Counted from the first letter of the stretch, positions 51,610 through 60,845 are shown. The stretch is 64,000 nucleotides of DNA from Pedobacter sp. MC2016-15 (GCF_026239695.1 NZ_JAPIVS010000002.1:186001-250000); one strand, 5' to 3'. A program made the numbers and translations. Notes: generated by a model not told the origin, from the letters alone.

Positions 51610-52587
51610 ATGAAAAATCTAAATTCCAAACCATCTGCCGCCAGTCCTTTCAGCATCATGATGAGAAAGGAAATGGCAGATCATATCCGCAGCTGGCGCT
51701 TTATTGTTCTGATTACGCTGATCGTGCTGACTTTTGTAGCATCAATGTACGTGTCGCTCAGCAATATCAAATCTGCGACAGACAATACCCGTGATCCCGA
51801 CCATATTTTTCTGTACCTTAAATTGCTGACTACCACAGATAACTCTATTCCACCCTTTCATGTTTTTCTGAGTTTTCTGGCCCCACTGCTGGGTATCAGT
51901 CTTGGCTTTGATGCCATCAATGCAGAGCAGAACAGCGGTACGCTTACGCGGTTGCTTGCACAGCCTGTATACAGGGACAATGTGCTGCTGGCCAAGTTTG
52001 GGAGTGCACTTGTTTTGGTAAGTGTGTTATTCCTGGCATTGGCGCTTTCTATGATTGGCGGGGGACTGCTGCTGACGGGGGTAAGAATGGAACCGCAGGA
52101 GCTGCTCAGGATTCTGGGCTTTGTAGCACTGAGCATATTTTATGTCGCCTTTTGGCTCAGTCTGGCTATAGTGCTTTCCATCATTTTCAGGGCTGCAGCT
52201 ACTTCTGCACTCAGTGGAATAGGTCTGTGGCTGTTTTTTACAGTATTTTATCAGATCGTAGTGAACCTGGTGATCAGGTCTGTTTTGCCTGATCCTGCGG
52301 CACTTTCTCCGGATCAAATCCTGACCTACAACGAAATCATCATGGATTTCCTGCGTATTGCGCCAAACCAGTTATATATGGATGCGACAACAACGATGCT
52401 GATGCCATCAGTGCGCAGCATTGGGCCAATGACGATGGAGCAAATGTCGGGTGCAATCCCTTCCCCACTGCCATTTACAGAAAGTGTCATGGTGGTGTGG
52501 CCACAGATCAGCGGAATGATTGGGGCAACTGTAGGATGTTTTGCCTTGTCGTATTTCCTTTTTATGCGCCGCGAGATCAGGAGCTAG
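51610..52587 (+). CDS. ABC-2 type transporter permease
   Basis: The 325-residue inner-membrane protein has about six membrane segments, the first near residues 31-50 and the last near 300-318, with a large periplasmic loop after the first. GFDAINAEQNSGTLTRLLAQPVYRDNVLLAKF is the amphipathic coupling segment typical of NosY-like ABC-2 permeases. With the preceding ATPase and NEW3 protein it forms an exporter whose cargo is unknown. The start directly abuts the ATPase stop. The gene ends with no gap to the convergent photolyase gene. Confidence 0.88.
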   Translation: MKNLNSKPSAASPFSIMMRKEMADHIRSWRFIVLITLIVLTFVASMYVSLSNIKSATDNTRDPDHIFLYLKLLTTTDNSIPPFHVFLSFLAPLLGISLGFDAINAEQNSGTLTRLLAQPVYRDNVLLAKFGSALVLVSVLFLALALSMIGGGLLLTGVRMEPQELLRILGFVALSIFYVAFWLSLAIVLSIIFRAAATSALSGIGLWLFFTVFYQIVVNLVIRSVLPDPAALSPDQILTYNEIIMDFLRIAPNQLYMDATTTMLMPSVRSIGPMTMEQMSGAIPSPLPFTESVMVVWPQISGMIGATVGCFALSYFLFMRREIRS

Positions 52588-54135
52588 TTACAATTCTTCC
52601 AGGTGCTCCAGGCAATAGTTCGCGCGCAGCAATACCGCTTCACGGTCGGCGCGCGGCATTTTATCCCAAAGTCTGTACACCATTGACAGCCTGATGTTCT
52701 TGCTCAGCTTATCCCGGTGGCGGTCATGGAAATCCCAGTACAGGCTATTAAAGGGGCAGGATTCGTCGCCCGTTCTTTCTGTGCGCTTGTAATGGCAGTT
52801 TTCACAGTAATTGCTTTGCTTATGGATATAGTTGGCACTTGCAGTATAGGGCTTAGATCCCGTGATCCCTCCGTCTGCAAACTGGCTCATCCCTCTGGTA
52901 TTGGTAATTTCTACCCATTGTATAGCGTCAATATAGATCCCCAGGTACCAGAAGTCGACATCGTCTGGTTTGATACCGGCCAGTAAAGCAAAATTACCGG
53001 TGATCATCAGTCGCTGGATGTGATGTGCATATGCGTATTTCAATGATTGCCCAATACTGTGTTGCAGGCAGTTCATCTTTGTTTTGCCTGTCCAGTACCA
53101 GCCGGGCAGCTTCCTTTGGTGGCCGAAATAATTCAGTGTTTCAAATTCCGGCATCTTCAGCCAGTAAATTCCGCGCATATATTCGCGCCAGCCTAAAATC
53201 TGCCTGATAAATCCCTCCAGCTGGTTGATCGCAATGGCCTTCTTGTCCTGCTCCCAGGCTTTAACGGCAGCGTTTACCACCTCCTGTGGAGAGATCATCT
53301 TTGTATTCATGCTAAAAGAGAGACGCGAGTGATACACTGACCATTCATCTGTATGCATGGCATCCTGAAAAGTACCAAAGAGCTGGAGACAATTTTCCGT
53401 AAAATATTTGAGCAGTTTGAGTGATTGTTTTCTGTTTACCGGCCAGAAAAAGTCTCCGGGATCATCGATACTGCCGATGGTCTCGATTTCAGCTTTTCTG
53501 ATACGGTCGTATTGTGGTTGTACATTATTGCTGAACAACAAGGGCGGATAGGGATGATGGTTCTTAGGCAGTTTTTTGCGGTTGTCCTCATCAAAATTCC
53601 ATTGGCCTCCTGTGGGCTCTTTGCCATCCATCAGCACATGATGTTTTTTGCGCATTTCGCGGTAGAAGTTCTCCATGAGCAGTCCCTTTTTGCCATGAAA
53701 AAATGTTCCCAATTCATCCCTGCTGGTATAAAAATGTTCCGAATCATGGACATGAGTTTCGATCTTTAGCTGACCGCAATACGCTTTCAGCTCCTCATCA
53801 AGCCTGTATTCATCGGGCAGCTGATAGTCAAAACTTTCAATATGATACTTTTTAATCAGTGCGTCACAGTTTGCAGAAAAGCTTTGCAGGTTATCAGGAT
53901 CATCTAATTTGATATAAAGTGTATCATGGCCTTTGTGACGGAGCTCTTCAGCGAAAGCCTCCATTGCCGCAAAAAAGGCACAGGCTTTTTGTATATGGTG
54001 CCAGACGTAATCGGTTTCTGTACGTATTTCCATCAGCACATACAGCGTTGAGGGATCTTGAAGGCGAAACCAGGAATGCTGCATATTGAGCTGATCCCCC
54101 AGCAGTAGCCGGAGGTTCTTATAGGTGCTTTTCAT
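52588..54135 (-). CDS. FeS-type bacterial cryptochrome/(6-4) photolyase (PhrB-like)
   Basis: The 515-residue flavoprotein belongs to the FeS-BCP group, which repairs (6-4) photoproducts or acts in light signalling and binds FAD, a lumazine and a 4Fe-4S cluster. Four Cys at residues 356, 444, 447 and 460 have the same spacing (88, 3, 13) as the cluster ligands of Agrobacterium PhrB. The N-terminal DPRP domain begins LRLLLGDQLNMQHSWF, and the FAD region includes GWREYMRGIYW and ITGNFALLAGI. The ATG at 54135 is chosen: the longer frame to 54198 overlaps the MarC gene and adds 21 unconserved residues. It follows marC by eight bases. Confidence 0.92.
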   Translation of the reverse strand: MKSTYKNLRLLLGDQLNMQHSWFRLQDPSTLYVLMEIRTETDYVWHHIQKACAFFAAMEAFAEELRHKGHDTLYIKLDDPDNLQSFSANCDALIKKYHIESFDYQLPDEYRLDEELKAYCGQLKIETHVHDSEHFYTSRDELGTFFHGKKGLLMENFYREMRKKHHVLMDGKEPTGGQWNFDEDNRKKLPKNHHPYPPLLFSNNVQPQYDRIRKAEIETIGSIDDPGDFFWPVNRKQSLKLLKYFTENCLQLFGTFQDAMHTDEWSVYHSRLSFSMNTKMISPQEVVNAAVKAWEQDKKAIAINQLEGFIRQILGWREYMRGIYWLKMPEFETLNYFGHQRKLPGWYWTGKTKMNCLQHSIGQSLKYAYAHHIQRLMITGNFALLAGIKPDDVDFWYLGIYIDAIQWVEITNTRGMSQFADGGITGSKPYTASANYIHKQSNYCENCHYKRTERTGDESCPFNSLYWDFHDRHRDKLSKNIRLSMVYRLWDKMPRADREAVLLRANYCLEHLEEL

Positions 54136-54143
54136 GTTGCTGC

Positions 54144-54815
54144 TTAAATTTTGAACAGGGACTTTATCCCGGCTACCCCAATTTGCAGGCCAACACAAAA
54201 TATTAAGAAGGCAGAAATCCTGTTGACGATGTTTTCACCATTTGAACCCAGGTAATGGATCATGTTTTTGGTGTTCAGGTAAAAAAACCAGATCATCAGA
54301 CATATGACTATAATGGACACGAGTATGGCTCCGGTGTTCAGAAAATAAGCCTGACTCCCAAAGGCGGCGCCATGGGCACTCAGGGTAAAGAGTACAGAAA
54401 TGGTTCCCGCACCCGTAGTTGCAGGAAAGGTAATCGGATAGAATAGTTTGTTGACGATATGTTTGTATGCCGACACATTCAGGTCGTCTACAAGATCGTC
54501 TGCAGTTGATTTTTTCTGATCAGCAGATAGAAATTCCCAGCCCATTTTGCAGATCATGATGCCCCCGGCAAGCTGCACAACCGGAATTGAAATACCAAAT
54601 AACCTCAGAATATACTGACCGGCGAACAGAGATACTGTACAGACCAGAAACGCATACAAAGTGATGGTAGTAACGGCAGATCTTTTCTCGGCGCTGTTTA
54701 AATGCTCAAAGAAAGGGCTAACCATAAATGCAGAACCGATAGGGTTGACTACAGGGAATAAAGCAATGATACCTATGAAGGTCAGATGAACAAAAGATTC
54801 ATAAAAATCAGGCAT
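54144..54815 (-). CDS. MarC family membrane protein
   Basis: The 223-residue inner-membrane protein has six predicted membrane segments and the family's opening pattern LIGIIALFPVVNPIGSAFMV-like sequence (FIGIIALFPVVNPIGS). YPITFPATTGAGTISVLFTL at about residues 116-135 is the second conserved segment. The function of MarC is unsettled; it is not itself an antibiotic exporter in E. coli despite its name. It probably shares a transcript with the photolyase gene eight bases downstream. Confidence 0.9.
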   Translation of the reverse strand: MPDFYESFVHLTFIGIIALFPVVNPIGSAFMVSPFFEHLNSAEKRSAVTTITLYAFLVCTVSLFAGQYILRLFGISIPVVQLAGGIMICKMGWEFLSADQKKSTADDLVDDLNVSAYKHIVNKLFYPITFPATTGAGTISVLFTLSAHGAAFGSQAYFLNTGAILVSIIVICLMIWFFYLNTKNMIHYLGSNGENIVNRISAFLIFCVGLQIGVAGIKSLFKI

Positions 54816-54910
54816 AAGCTTTACCGGGTTGTTTCTGCTAATATAAGATTAGAATCTGTCACTATTGTATCAATTTTTAACTTCATCTCAGTGATGAGTG
54901 CAGCAGATGA

Positions 54911-54940
54911 TTGATGTTTTCATTTTGCATCGTAATTTTG
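54911..54940 (+). promoter_or_regulatory. Promoter of the fatty acid hydroxylase gene
   Basis: TAATTTTG (54933-54940), followed by C, matches the Bacteroidota -7 consensus exactly. TTG at 54911-54913 lies 19 bases upstream, as the -33 element should. The start codon is at 54962. Confidence 0.7.
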
Positions 54941-54961
54941 CCTGAGTAAATAATAATTGTT

Positions 54962-55606
54962 ATGGGAAGCAGCAAAAAAAAATTTGTATCAAACTCGCAG
55001 GATTCTGTCCGGATGTTTAAAAGCGATTTTTTGGAAGCATTTTCAAAAGTTCACTATACCGTTCCGCTATATATTTTCATACCCGTGATTGGCTATTGTA
55101 TCTACAGGTCTGTTCACACTGATCTACTGCTGTGGCAATACCCCCTGGTGGCACTAGCAGGAATCTTTATCTGGACGCTGGTAGAATATGTGATGCACCG
55201 TTATGTATTCCATTTTGAATTGCCCGGTAAATGGGGCGCACGTCTGCATTTTGTGATCCATGGTGTACATCATGATTACCCGAGTGACCGCATGCGTCTG
55301 GTGATGCCGCCATCCCTAAGTATTCCGCTGGCACTGTTGTTCTTTTTCCTGTTTAAATGGCTTATTCCTGACGTATACCTGTGGATGTTCTTTGCTACCT
55401 TCCTGGTGGGGTATCTTTTCTATGACATCGGGCATTATGCCATGCACCATTTCAATTTCAAAAGTGGCTTTTTCAAACGTATCAAACAGCACCACATGTT
55501 GCATCACTATCAGGACCCTGATAAAGGTTTTGGAGTAAGCTCACCGCTTTGGGATGTGATCATTGGCTCTGTGTTTAACAAAAAGGATAGCGCTCCCAAG
55601 CTTTAA
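54962..55606 (+). CDS. Sterol desaturase/fatty acid hydroxylase family protein
   Basis: The 214-residue membrane enzyme has about four membrane helices and the histidine clusters that bind a di-metal centre: HRYVFH near residue 80, HFVIHGVHH near 97-105, HYAMHH near 160 and KQHHMLHH near 176. This resembles the fatty acid 2-hydroxylase (Scs7) group, which hydroxylates fatty acyl chains of sphingolipids. Sphingobacteriaceae make sphingolipids, so that role is plausible, but the substrate is inferred. A near-consensus promoter lies upstream. The EamA gene follows 52 bases later. Confidence 0.88.
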   Translation: MGSSKKKFVSNSQDSVRMFKSDFLEAFSKVHYTVPLYIFIPVIGYCIYRSVHTDLLLWQYPLVALAGIFIWTLVEYVMHRYVFHFELPGKWGARLHFVIHGVHHDYPSDRMRLVMPPSLSIPLALLFFFLFKWLIPDVYLWMFFATFLVGYLFYDIGHYAMHHFNFKSGFFKRIKQHHMLHHYQDPDKGFGVSSPLWDVIIGSVFNKKDSAPKL

Positions 55607-55658
55607 TTGTTACAATCCATTTCGGGTTTCCTGTGTTACCTATAAAAATAAGGAAACT

Positions 55659-56087
55659 ATGTGGGCATTTTGGGCTATTCTTGCTGCTGTATCGGCGGCT
55701 CTCGTGATTGTACTGACTAAAGCAGGACTGAAAAATGTAGACTCAAGTCTGGCATTTGCAATACAGGCTATCCTGATCCTGGCCATCACCTGGTCGGTTG
55801 TAGCCTACCAGGGAAACTTTGCCGACTGGAAACAGATTGATACGAAAGCCTGGATATTACTGATCCTGGCCGGAATCTTTACTTCACTCTCTACATTGTT
55901 TTCTTACAAGGCACTTTCCATGGGGCCAGCATCCTATGTTGCAACACTGGAAAGGTCGTCGCTGGTCATCGCAATTATATTATCCATCATCTTCCTGAAG
56001 GAAAAAGTTACCTGGCAGATTGTTGTTGGGGGGACTGTGATGATCGCCGGTGCGGTCCTGATTGCTTTCTCAGATTCGGGGGAGTAA
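55659..56087 (+). CDS. EamA family small transporter
   Basis: The 142-residue inner-membrane protein has about five membrane helices and a single EamA/DMT domain: FWAILAAVSAALVIVLTKAG at the start and EKVTWQIVVGGTVMIAGAVLI at the end. Proteins of this half-size dimerise and export metabolites; the substrate is unknown. The start at 55659 is preferred because the longer frame from 55563 overlaps the upstream gene and lacks homology to a membrane start. It ends two bases from the convergent esterase stop. Confidence 0.85.
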   Translation: MWAFWAILAAVSAALVIVLTKAGLKNVDSSLAFAIQAILILAITWSVVAYQGNFADWKQIDTKAWILLILAGIFTSLSTLFSYKALSMGPASYVATLERSSLVIAIILSIIFLKEKVTWQIVVGGTVMIAGAVLIAFSDSGE

Positions 56088-56089
56088 GA

Positions 56090-56818
56090 TTAAACGTAAA
56101 GGGGCACCATCTTTCTCCAGTAGTGGGGGCGGTGAGCATTGCTTGTCCATATATACAGCTGGTTGGGGATATTTTTATTCCACAGCAGCTGACTGAGGTC
56201 CCTGTTGCTGTATAGGAATGGATCGATCTCGCCGATAGCCAGTACAATCTCCAGCTGTCGGATCGCTGTGAGCAAGTCCTCATCATTCAGGTTGGCAAGA
56301 TACTGCACCGGCATATTGAAATATACAGATTCATCACGGAAACCATCCAGCAGGTCTTTAAAGTCGCCCGGGTTTTCGGTGAGGTCATACCTGCCGCTGA
56401 TGCCCACAGCTTTTTTGAAGAGCGATGGGTATTTTAAGGCGAGGTTGATCGCATGGTAAGCGCCCATGCTACAGCCCGCAGTCTCAAGATAACCCCCGTT
56501 GTTTTTCCTGTACATCATTGGAATCACCTCTGTGAGCAGGTACTGTTCATATTGCAGGTGCCTGGAGATGCGGTCGTGCGGATGAATATGAGCGTTGTAG
56601 AAGCTTTCTGCATCAATGCTGTCCACACAGAAAAGCTGTACTTCTCCATTGTCAATCTGATGCTGCATTGCTGCGATAATACCCCAGTTTTCGTAATCAT
56701 AGAACCTCGCTGTACGCGTGGGGAAAAACAGAACTGCCCGGCCGCTGTGGCCGAAAATTAAAAGCTCCATATCCCGCTGCAGCGCAGGGCTAAACCACTT
56801 GTGATATTCTCTGTTCAT
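56090..56818 (-). CDS. Esterase-like alpha/beta hydrolase (esterase D/PF00756 type)
   Basis: The 242-residue cytoplasmic protein has the nucleophile Ser117 in GCSMGA, preceded by ETA, within a YxNNGGYL...NLALKYPSLF context that is typical of the PF00756 esterase group. The acid is probably the Asp of GEIDPF, and the His is in NAHRPHYW near the C-terminus. No signal peptide is seen. The substrate is unknown; such proteins often hydrolyse small acyl esters or siderophores. It lies 41 bases downstream of the SGNH hydrolase gene on the same strand, so the two may be an operon. Confidence 0.85.
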   Translation of the reverse strand: MNREYHKWFSPALQRDMELLIFGHSGRAVLFFPTRTARFYDYENWGIIAAMQHQIDNGEVQLFCVDSIDAESFYNAHIHPHDRISRHLQYEQYLLTEVIPMMYRKNNGGYLETAGCSMGAYHAINLALKYPSLFKKAVGISGRYDLTENPGDFKDLLDGFRDESVYFNMPVQYLANLNDEDLLTAIRQLEIVLAIGEIDPFLYSNRDLSQLLWNKNIPNQLYIWTSNAHRPHYWRKMVPLYV

Positions 56819-56859
56819 TTCGAAAGCTTAATTGTATGGGGAAATATCACGCTTACATA

Positions 56860-57453
56860 TTACGCTGGAATTAAAAATGGATTAACAATTTCCTTCCATA
56901 AAGCGTAACCTTTTGCACTCAGGTGCAGTCCGTCATCCATGTACAGCTCTGGTATGGGCTGCCCGGATTTATCCAGCATCTTTTTAAAAATGTCTATAAA
57001 GGTCCAGTTCTGACTCGTTTTGATAATCTCGCTTTCGATCAGATTGTTGGTATACTTAAACTGCTCTGCGATATGCCAGCGGGCGGGACTTGGCTTGAGG
57101 GAGATAAAGTAACAAGGCAGATCGCCAAAACGGGCGGCCACCTGTGCGACCAGCTGCTGAAAAAATATGAGTATCTCTTCAGGGTGTCTGCCATCGCCAA
57201 GATCATTATCCCCTGCATATATAAACAAGGCATCCGGTTGGTAGTCTACCATCACGCGACTAAAAAACCACACGCAAGCTGCGAGCGTAGAACCTCCAAA
57301 GCCAAGATTTGCAATCCTGGTGTTGGGAAAGTCGGCAGGCAGGCTATCCCACATCCGCATGGTGGAGCTGCCATAAAATATGATCTCCGGATCGTATCCT
57401 CTTTTTGAGCGCTCTTTTTCAAGCCGCTTCACTTCATCTTCGTACCAGTACAT
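56860..57453 (-). CDS. SGNH/GDSL-family hydrolase, GSS variant
   Basis: The 197-residue protein has an SGNH fold with block I as FYGSSTMRMW, where GSS replaces the usual GDS but the nucleophile Ser is kept. Block II is NLGFGGS, block III YAGDNDLG with the Asn, and block V DDGLHLSAKGY with the Asp-His pair. No signal peptide is present, so it is probably cytoplasmic. The GSS form is a recognised subgroup. It lies upstream of the esterase gene on the same strand. The substrate is unknown. Confidence 0.87.
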   Translation of the reverse strand: MYWYEDEVKRLEKERSKRGYDPEIIFYGSSTMRMWDSLPADFPNTRIANLGFGGSTLAACVWFFSRVMVDYQPDALFIYAGDNDLGDGRHPEEILIFFQQLVAQVAARFGDLPCYFISLKPSPARWHIAEQFKYTNNLIESEIIKTSQNWTFIDIFKKMLDKSGQPIPELYMDDGLHLSAKGYALWKEIVNPFLIPA

Positions 57454-57625
57454 TCAATATCCGTATGTGGTAAATATAATAAGAAATATTTTCCAATTCT
57501 GCAAAGGGGTTACCATAAGATCAATATATCATTAAATTATCTGCAGCCCTCTGTTATTCCTTTACGGACTGTTAATGCTGTGTAAATATTGCAGTTGTAC
57601 CTTGCGCATGTAAATTATATTTACG

Positions 57626-58465
57626 ATGCACCTGCTGACCTGTAATTATTACCTCAGACTCCTACTTGTTTTACTGGTTTTTGCCGGGAGTACCTGTCAG
57701 GCTCAAAACAGTTTACTGGCGCATGGTTTTGCCCACAATGATTATTGGCATAGACGGCCCCTGTATGATGCGCTGGATAAAGGATATGTGAATATTGAGG
57801 CCGATATCTACCTGCGCAAGGGTCAGTTGATCGTGGCTCACCTGATGCCGGTGTTCAAAAAGAAAAAGACGCTGGAACAACTCTACCTGAAACCCTTGCT
57901 GGAGGGTGTAAAAGGAACAAACAAGCAGATCCACGGGGTTTTAGCCCCACTGACACTAATGATCGACATCAAGTCTGATGCAGATAAAACCTATGCTGAA
58001 CTTGAACCTCTGCTGCAGAAATACAAATCCATCCTTTCGAGCTATGAAAATGGTAAACTGATCCGCCGCCAGGTGACAGTGGTGATTACCGGGCATAAGC
58101 CTTATGCGTTGATCAAGGCACAGGCAAACAGGATTGCTTTTATCGATGAAGACCTGATGAAGGTTGAAGATGACATCAGTTCAGAAGGCGTATACCAGAC
58201 GGCAAGCTGTAAATATTCACGTATGCTCAGTTGGGCAGGTGCAGGGGAGATTCCCCGGCATGAAAAAGAGCGGCTGACATCATATGTAGCAGCCGCCCAT
58301 CAATATGGTAAGAAGGTGAGGCTGTGGGGCTCTCCCGAGAACGAACTCGTTTGGGCCGAACTGCTGGCCTGTGGGGTTGATCTCATCAATACTGACAAAC
58401 TGGAAGAGTTACAGAATTTCCTGATGGCCCAGCAGAGGGTATTTGCCGAGGCCGGAACCAAATAA
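57626..58465 (+). CDS. Secreted glycerophosphodiester phosphodiesterase-like protein
   Basis: The 279-residue protein has a signal peptide (hydrophobic residues 7-21, cut near CQA, mature Q). The TIM-barrel PI-PLC/GDPD-type active site is suggested by HGFAHNDYWHRRPL near residue 33, then NIEADIYLRKGQLIVAH, where the His, Glu and Asp would bind metal and catalyse. The C-terminal RLWGSPENELVWAELLACGVDLINTD fits the last barrel strands. It probably cleaves phosphodiesters in the periplasm. It ends one base from the convergent thioesterase stop. Confidence 0.78.
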   Translation: MHLLTCNYYLRLLLVLLVFAGSTCQAQNSLLAHGFAHNDYWHRRPLYDALDKGYVNIEADIYLRKGQLIVAHLMPVFKKKKTLEQLYLKPLLEGVKGTNKQIHGVLAPLTLMIDIKSDADKTYAELEPLLQKYKSILSSYENGKLIRRQVTVVITGHKPYALIKAQANRIAFIDEDLMKVEDDISSEGVYQTASCKYSRMLSWAGAGEIPRHEKERLTSYVAAAHQYGKKVRLWGSPENELVWAELLACGVDLINTDKLEELQNFLMAQQRVFAEAGTK

Positions 58466-58466
58466 A

Positions 58467-58889
58467 CTATACTTCTACATCCAGCTTTGGTGCATCTGCA
58501 AACTTATCCTGCAAGTCTGCCGGCAGATAAGGGCGTCCGCCACTGGCAGGGACGCAGGTTCCTGTAAAAATCGCTTTCGTCATCACCTTTCCGTTGAGGA
58601 TGATCGATTGTTTAAAGTGCAGCCGTGGCAGGTTGTCTTTGTCGGTAAATACACTGCAGGTGACAGAGAACTCATCGCCTTTTTTCAGAGACCGCAGGAA
58701 GTTGATTTTATATTGCGATAAAACCATATATACGCCGTTTTTTGCCTGTTCTTCAAAATCGAACCCAAGCTGTTCGCGGATGAAGTCATGTCTGCAATGT
58801 TCCATATAAAACGGATAGTATAAGCCATCCATGATGCCCTGAACATCGATATGTTCTTCTTTTACTGTGTAATTTTTTGAATATTCCAT
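58467..58889 (-). CDS. Acyl-CoA thioesterase (hotdog fold)
   Basis: The 140-residue cytoplasmic protein has the 4-hydroxybenzoyl-CoA thioesterase-like pattern: DVQGIMDGLYYPFYMEHCRHDF near residues 14-36, then GVYMVLSQYKINFLRSLKKG and LHFKQSIILNGKVMTKAIFTG. The short hotdog domain normally carries the catalytic Asp in the first helix segment, here the Asp of VQGIMD. The start is the ATG at 58889; the frame to 58943 would overlap the TPR gene. The gene lies 22 bases after the TPR gene on the same strand. The acyl substrate is unknown. Confidence 0.82.
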   Translation of the reverse strand: MEYSKNYTVKEEHIDVQGIMDGLYYPFYMEHCRHDFIREQLGFDFEEQAKNGVYMVLSQYKINFLRSLKKGDEFSVTCSVFTDKDNLPRLHFKQSIILNGKVMTKAIFTGTCVPASGGRPYLPADLQDKFADAPKLDVEV

Positions 58890-58911
58890 TATAAAATTGT
58901 TGTGTGTTTTA

Positions 58912-60657
58912 TTAAAATACTGCAGAATTGATTTCTGTGTCACTGATTTTCCAGGCAGTTTTCAATCTGATTTTTGTTTGCGCTAAAGCCTGAATATTAT
59001 GTAGTGACTGATAAGCAATGCTTAGCCCGGTAAGCGACCAACCATTATCCGGGTTGATCTGCAGGTCCTGATTGAAAATATTAATAGCTTTTCCATGCTG
59101 TCTGGCTTTGATGTAGACCTCTCCCAGGAATTGTCTTGCAGGAAGGGTCCATGCTCTCGGCTCGCTGTAGATCAAGTGATCTTCGGCAATTACTGCCTGC
59201 TGGAATTTTCCTATTGCCCCGGTATAATCTTTTTGATCTTCATCAATCACTCCGGCAAGAATCAGGTCTGCAACGCGGCAGATGTCATATGCAGTGCTAT
59301 AGGTAACAGCATCCTCTTTGAGTATTCTGGCGCTCATTTTTTCTCTTACTGCCTTTAGTTCATTTTTAGCCATGATGGTCTGATGCTTGCGGCTGTAGGC
59401 CATACCTTTGGCAAAATGCTGCAGTATATCTGCGAACAACAAGGACTCTGGTTTTGAGGTGCTGATGATTTCATCCCATTTTCCAAAGCGTACATTGGTT
59501 AACAAAGGGGCTGAATACACATACTGCATATAATTACCAAGTGCTGTTTTAAGTGCCGGAGCTCCACTATCGGCCGCTTCCCTGCTTACTTTTACTGCTG
59601 CATCCATTGCGGTTTCATAATTTCCTGCCATTTGTGCACAGCTGCTTTTTAAATGAAGGGTGTGGGTCTCATAGAGAAACTCACTGTTGGTTACGGGGGC
59701 AAATTCTTTCTTGTAAAGGCTATATCCTGCAGCTGCATCGTCATTGACCTTGATTCCGCGGGAATAATCACCAGTACGGATATAGATGTGAGAAGGCATA
59801 TGCGTGATGTGGGCTACCTGAGGCATCAGGGTGTCCAGCAGGTGGGCACTCTTAATTGCAGTTTCAGGGTGTGCAGAACCTTCCATGGTGTGGATATAAA
59901 AGTGGTTTGCTCCCGGGTGTTCTGGAGAAAGCTTCATGGCCTGTTCGAGGAGTGACTGTATTTTAGGTGTCCAGGGCTTAGGACTGAAATCGTGGTTATA
60001 CATATCCCATGGGTGTAAAAGCAGTTCGGCATCGGCATAAAGTGTAATGGCGTCTGCATCATTTTTATGCTTCTCATAGACCTTTTCCATTGCAGCGGCA
60101 TAGTTGATCCGCAACTGCTTAACATTCATGCTGGTATCTGCACTATAACGGTGCTGTATGGCTTCGATCAGGTCTTTTTCTAAAGCATTGCAGCCGGCAG
60201 AAAGCTCCTGACTTTTATTGGCGGCTTCCAATGCTGCTGAAGGGGCAAGATAATCCTGATCATAATTGATGGTGGGGCCCATCGCCAGTGCCTTACCATA
60301 CCAGGCCATGGCACAATCCGGGTCTAGTTTTGTAGCTTTACTAAATGATGCAATGGCTTCCAGGTTATGGAAAGCATAATACAAACTTATACCCTGGTTA
60401 AAATAATAACGGGCACTGTCAGAAACAGAACTGATCTCCCATTTGTAATGTCCCCAGCCCTTTAGTGCAGGAATGTTGAGTGCAGAGTCTTTGTCGAGAT
60501 AAACCGATGTGCCACACATGGATACTCCTAATGGAAAAGACCTGAAAGATGTTGTTGTTCGGGAAGTTTTTTCAGGGCTGACTTTGTAATTGAACGACTG
60601 GCCAATAACGAATGTAGCGACAAGCAGAGCCAGTATATAAAAGGATAGTTTTTTCAT
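58912..60657 (-). CDS. TPR-repeat protein with conserved histidine motifs
   Basis: The 581-residue protein has an N-terminal signal or anchor (MKKLSFYILALLVATFVIGQS), so it is exported or membrane-tethered. TPR helices occur around residues 80-125 (YYFNQGISLYYAFHNLEAIASF) and again at 480-560 (AIGKFQQAVIAEDHLIYSE). Between them are two His-rich stretches, HFYIHTMEGSAHPETA near residue 256 and HITHMPSHIYIRTGDY near 288, which look like a metal site. I recognise the family by this pattern but not its function. It shares a strand with the thioesterase gene 22 bases on. Confidence 0.75.
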   Translation of the reverse strand: MKKLSFYILALLVATFVIGQSFNYKVSPEKTSRTTTSFRSFPLGVSMCGTSVYLDKDSALNIPALKGWGHYKWEISSVSDSARYYFNQGISLYYAFHNLEAIASFSKATKLDPDCAMAWYGKALAMGPTINYDQDYLAPSAALEAANKSQELSAGCNALEKDLIEAIQHRYSADTSMNVKQLRINYAAAMEKVYEKHKNDADAITLYADAELLLHPWDMYNHDFSPKPWTPKIQSLLEQAMKLSPEHPGANHFYIHTMEGSAHPETAIKSAHLLDTLMPQVAHITHMPSHIYIRTGDYSRGIKVNDDAAAGYSLYKKEFAPVTNSEFLYETHTLHLKSSCAQMAGNYETAMDAAVKVSREAADSGAPALKTALGNYMQYVYSAPLLTNVRFGKWDEIISTSKPESLLFADILQHFAKGMAYSRKHQTIMAKNELKAVREKMSARILKEDAVTYSTAYDICRVADLILAGVIDEDQKDYTGAIGKFQQAVIAEDHLIYSEPRAWTLPARQFLGEVYIKARQHGKAINIFNQDLQINPDNGWSLTGLSIAYQSLHNIQALAQTKIRLKTAWKISDTEINSAVF

Positions 60658-60845
60658 ATAAGCAGATTTCTAGTGTGTATGAGTTGAATGCTGTTTCTGT
60701 CAGAATAAGTCTAAGGCGTTATTTCAGCTATAACGATAGTCTGTTATTATTTATTTTATAAACAATTGTCATATTATGATAAGATATTCTTATACTTGAT
60801 AGAGCAGAACGGGCATTCCGGCTCCGTAAACCAAATATAACCAAC

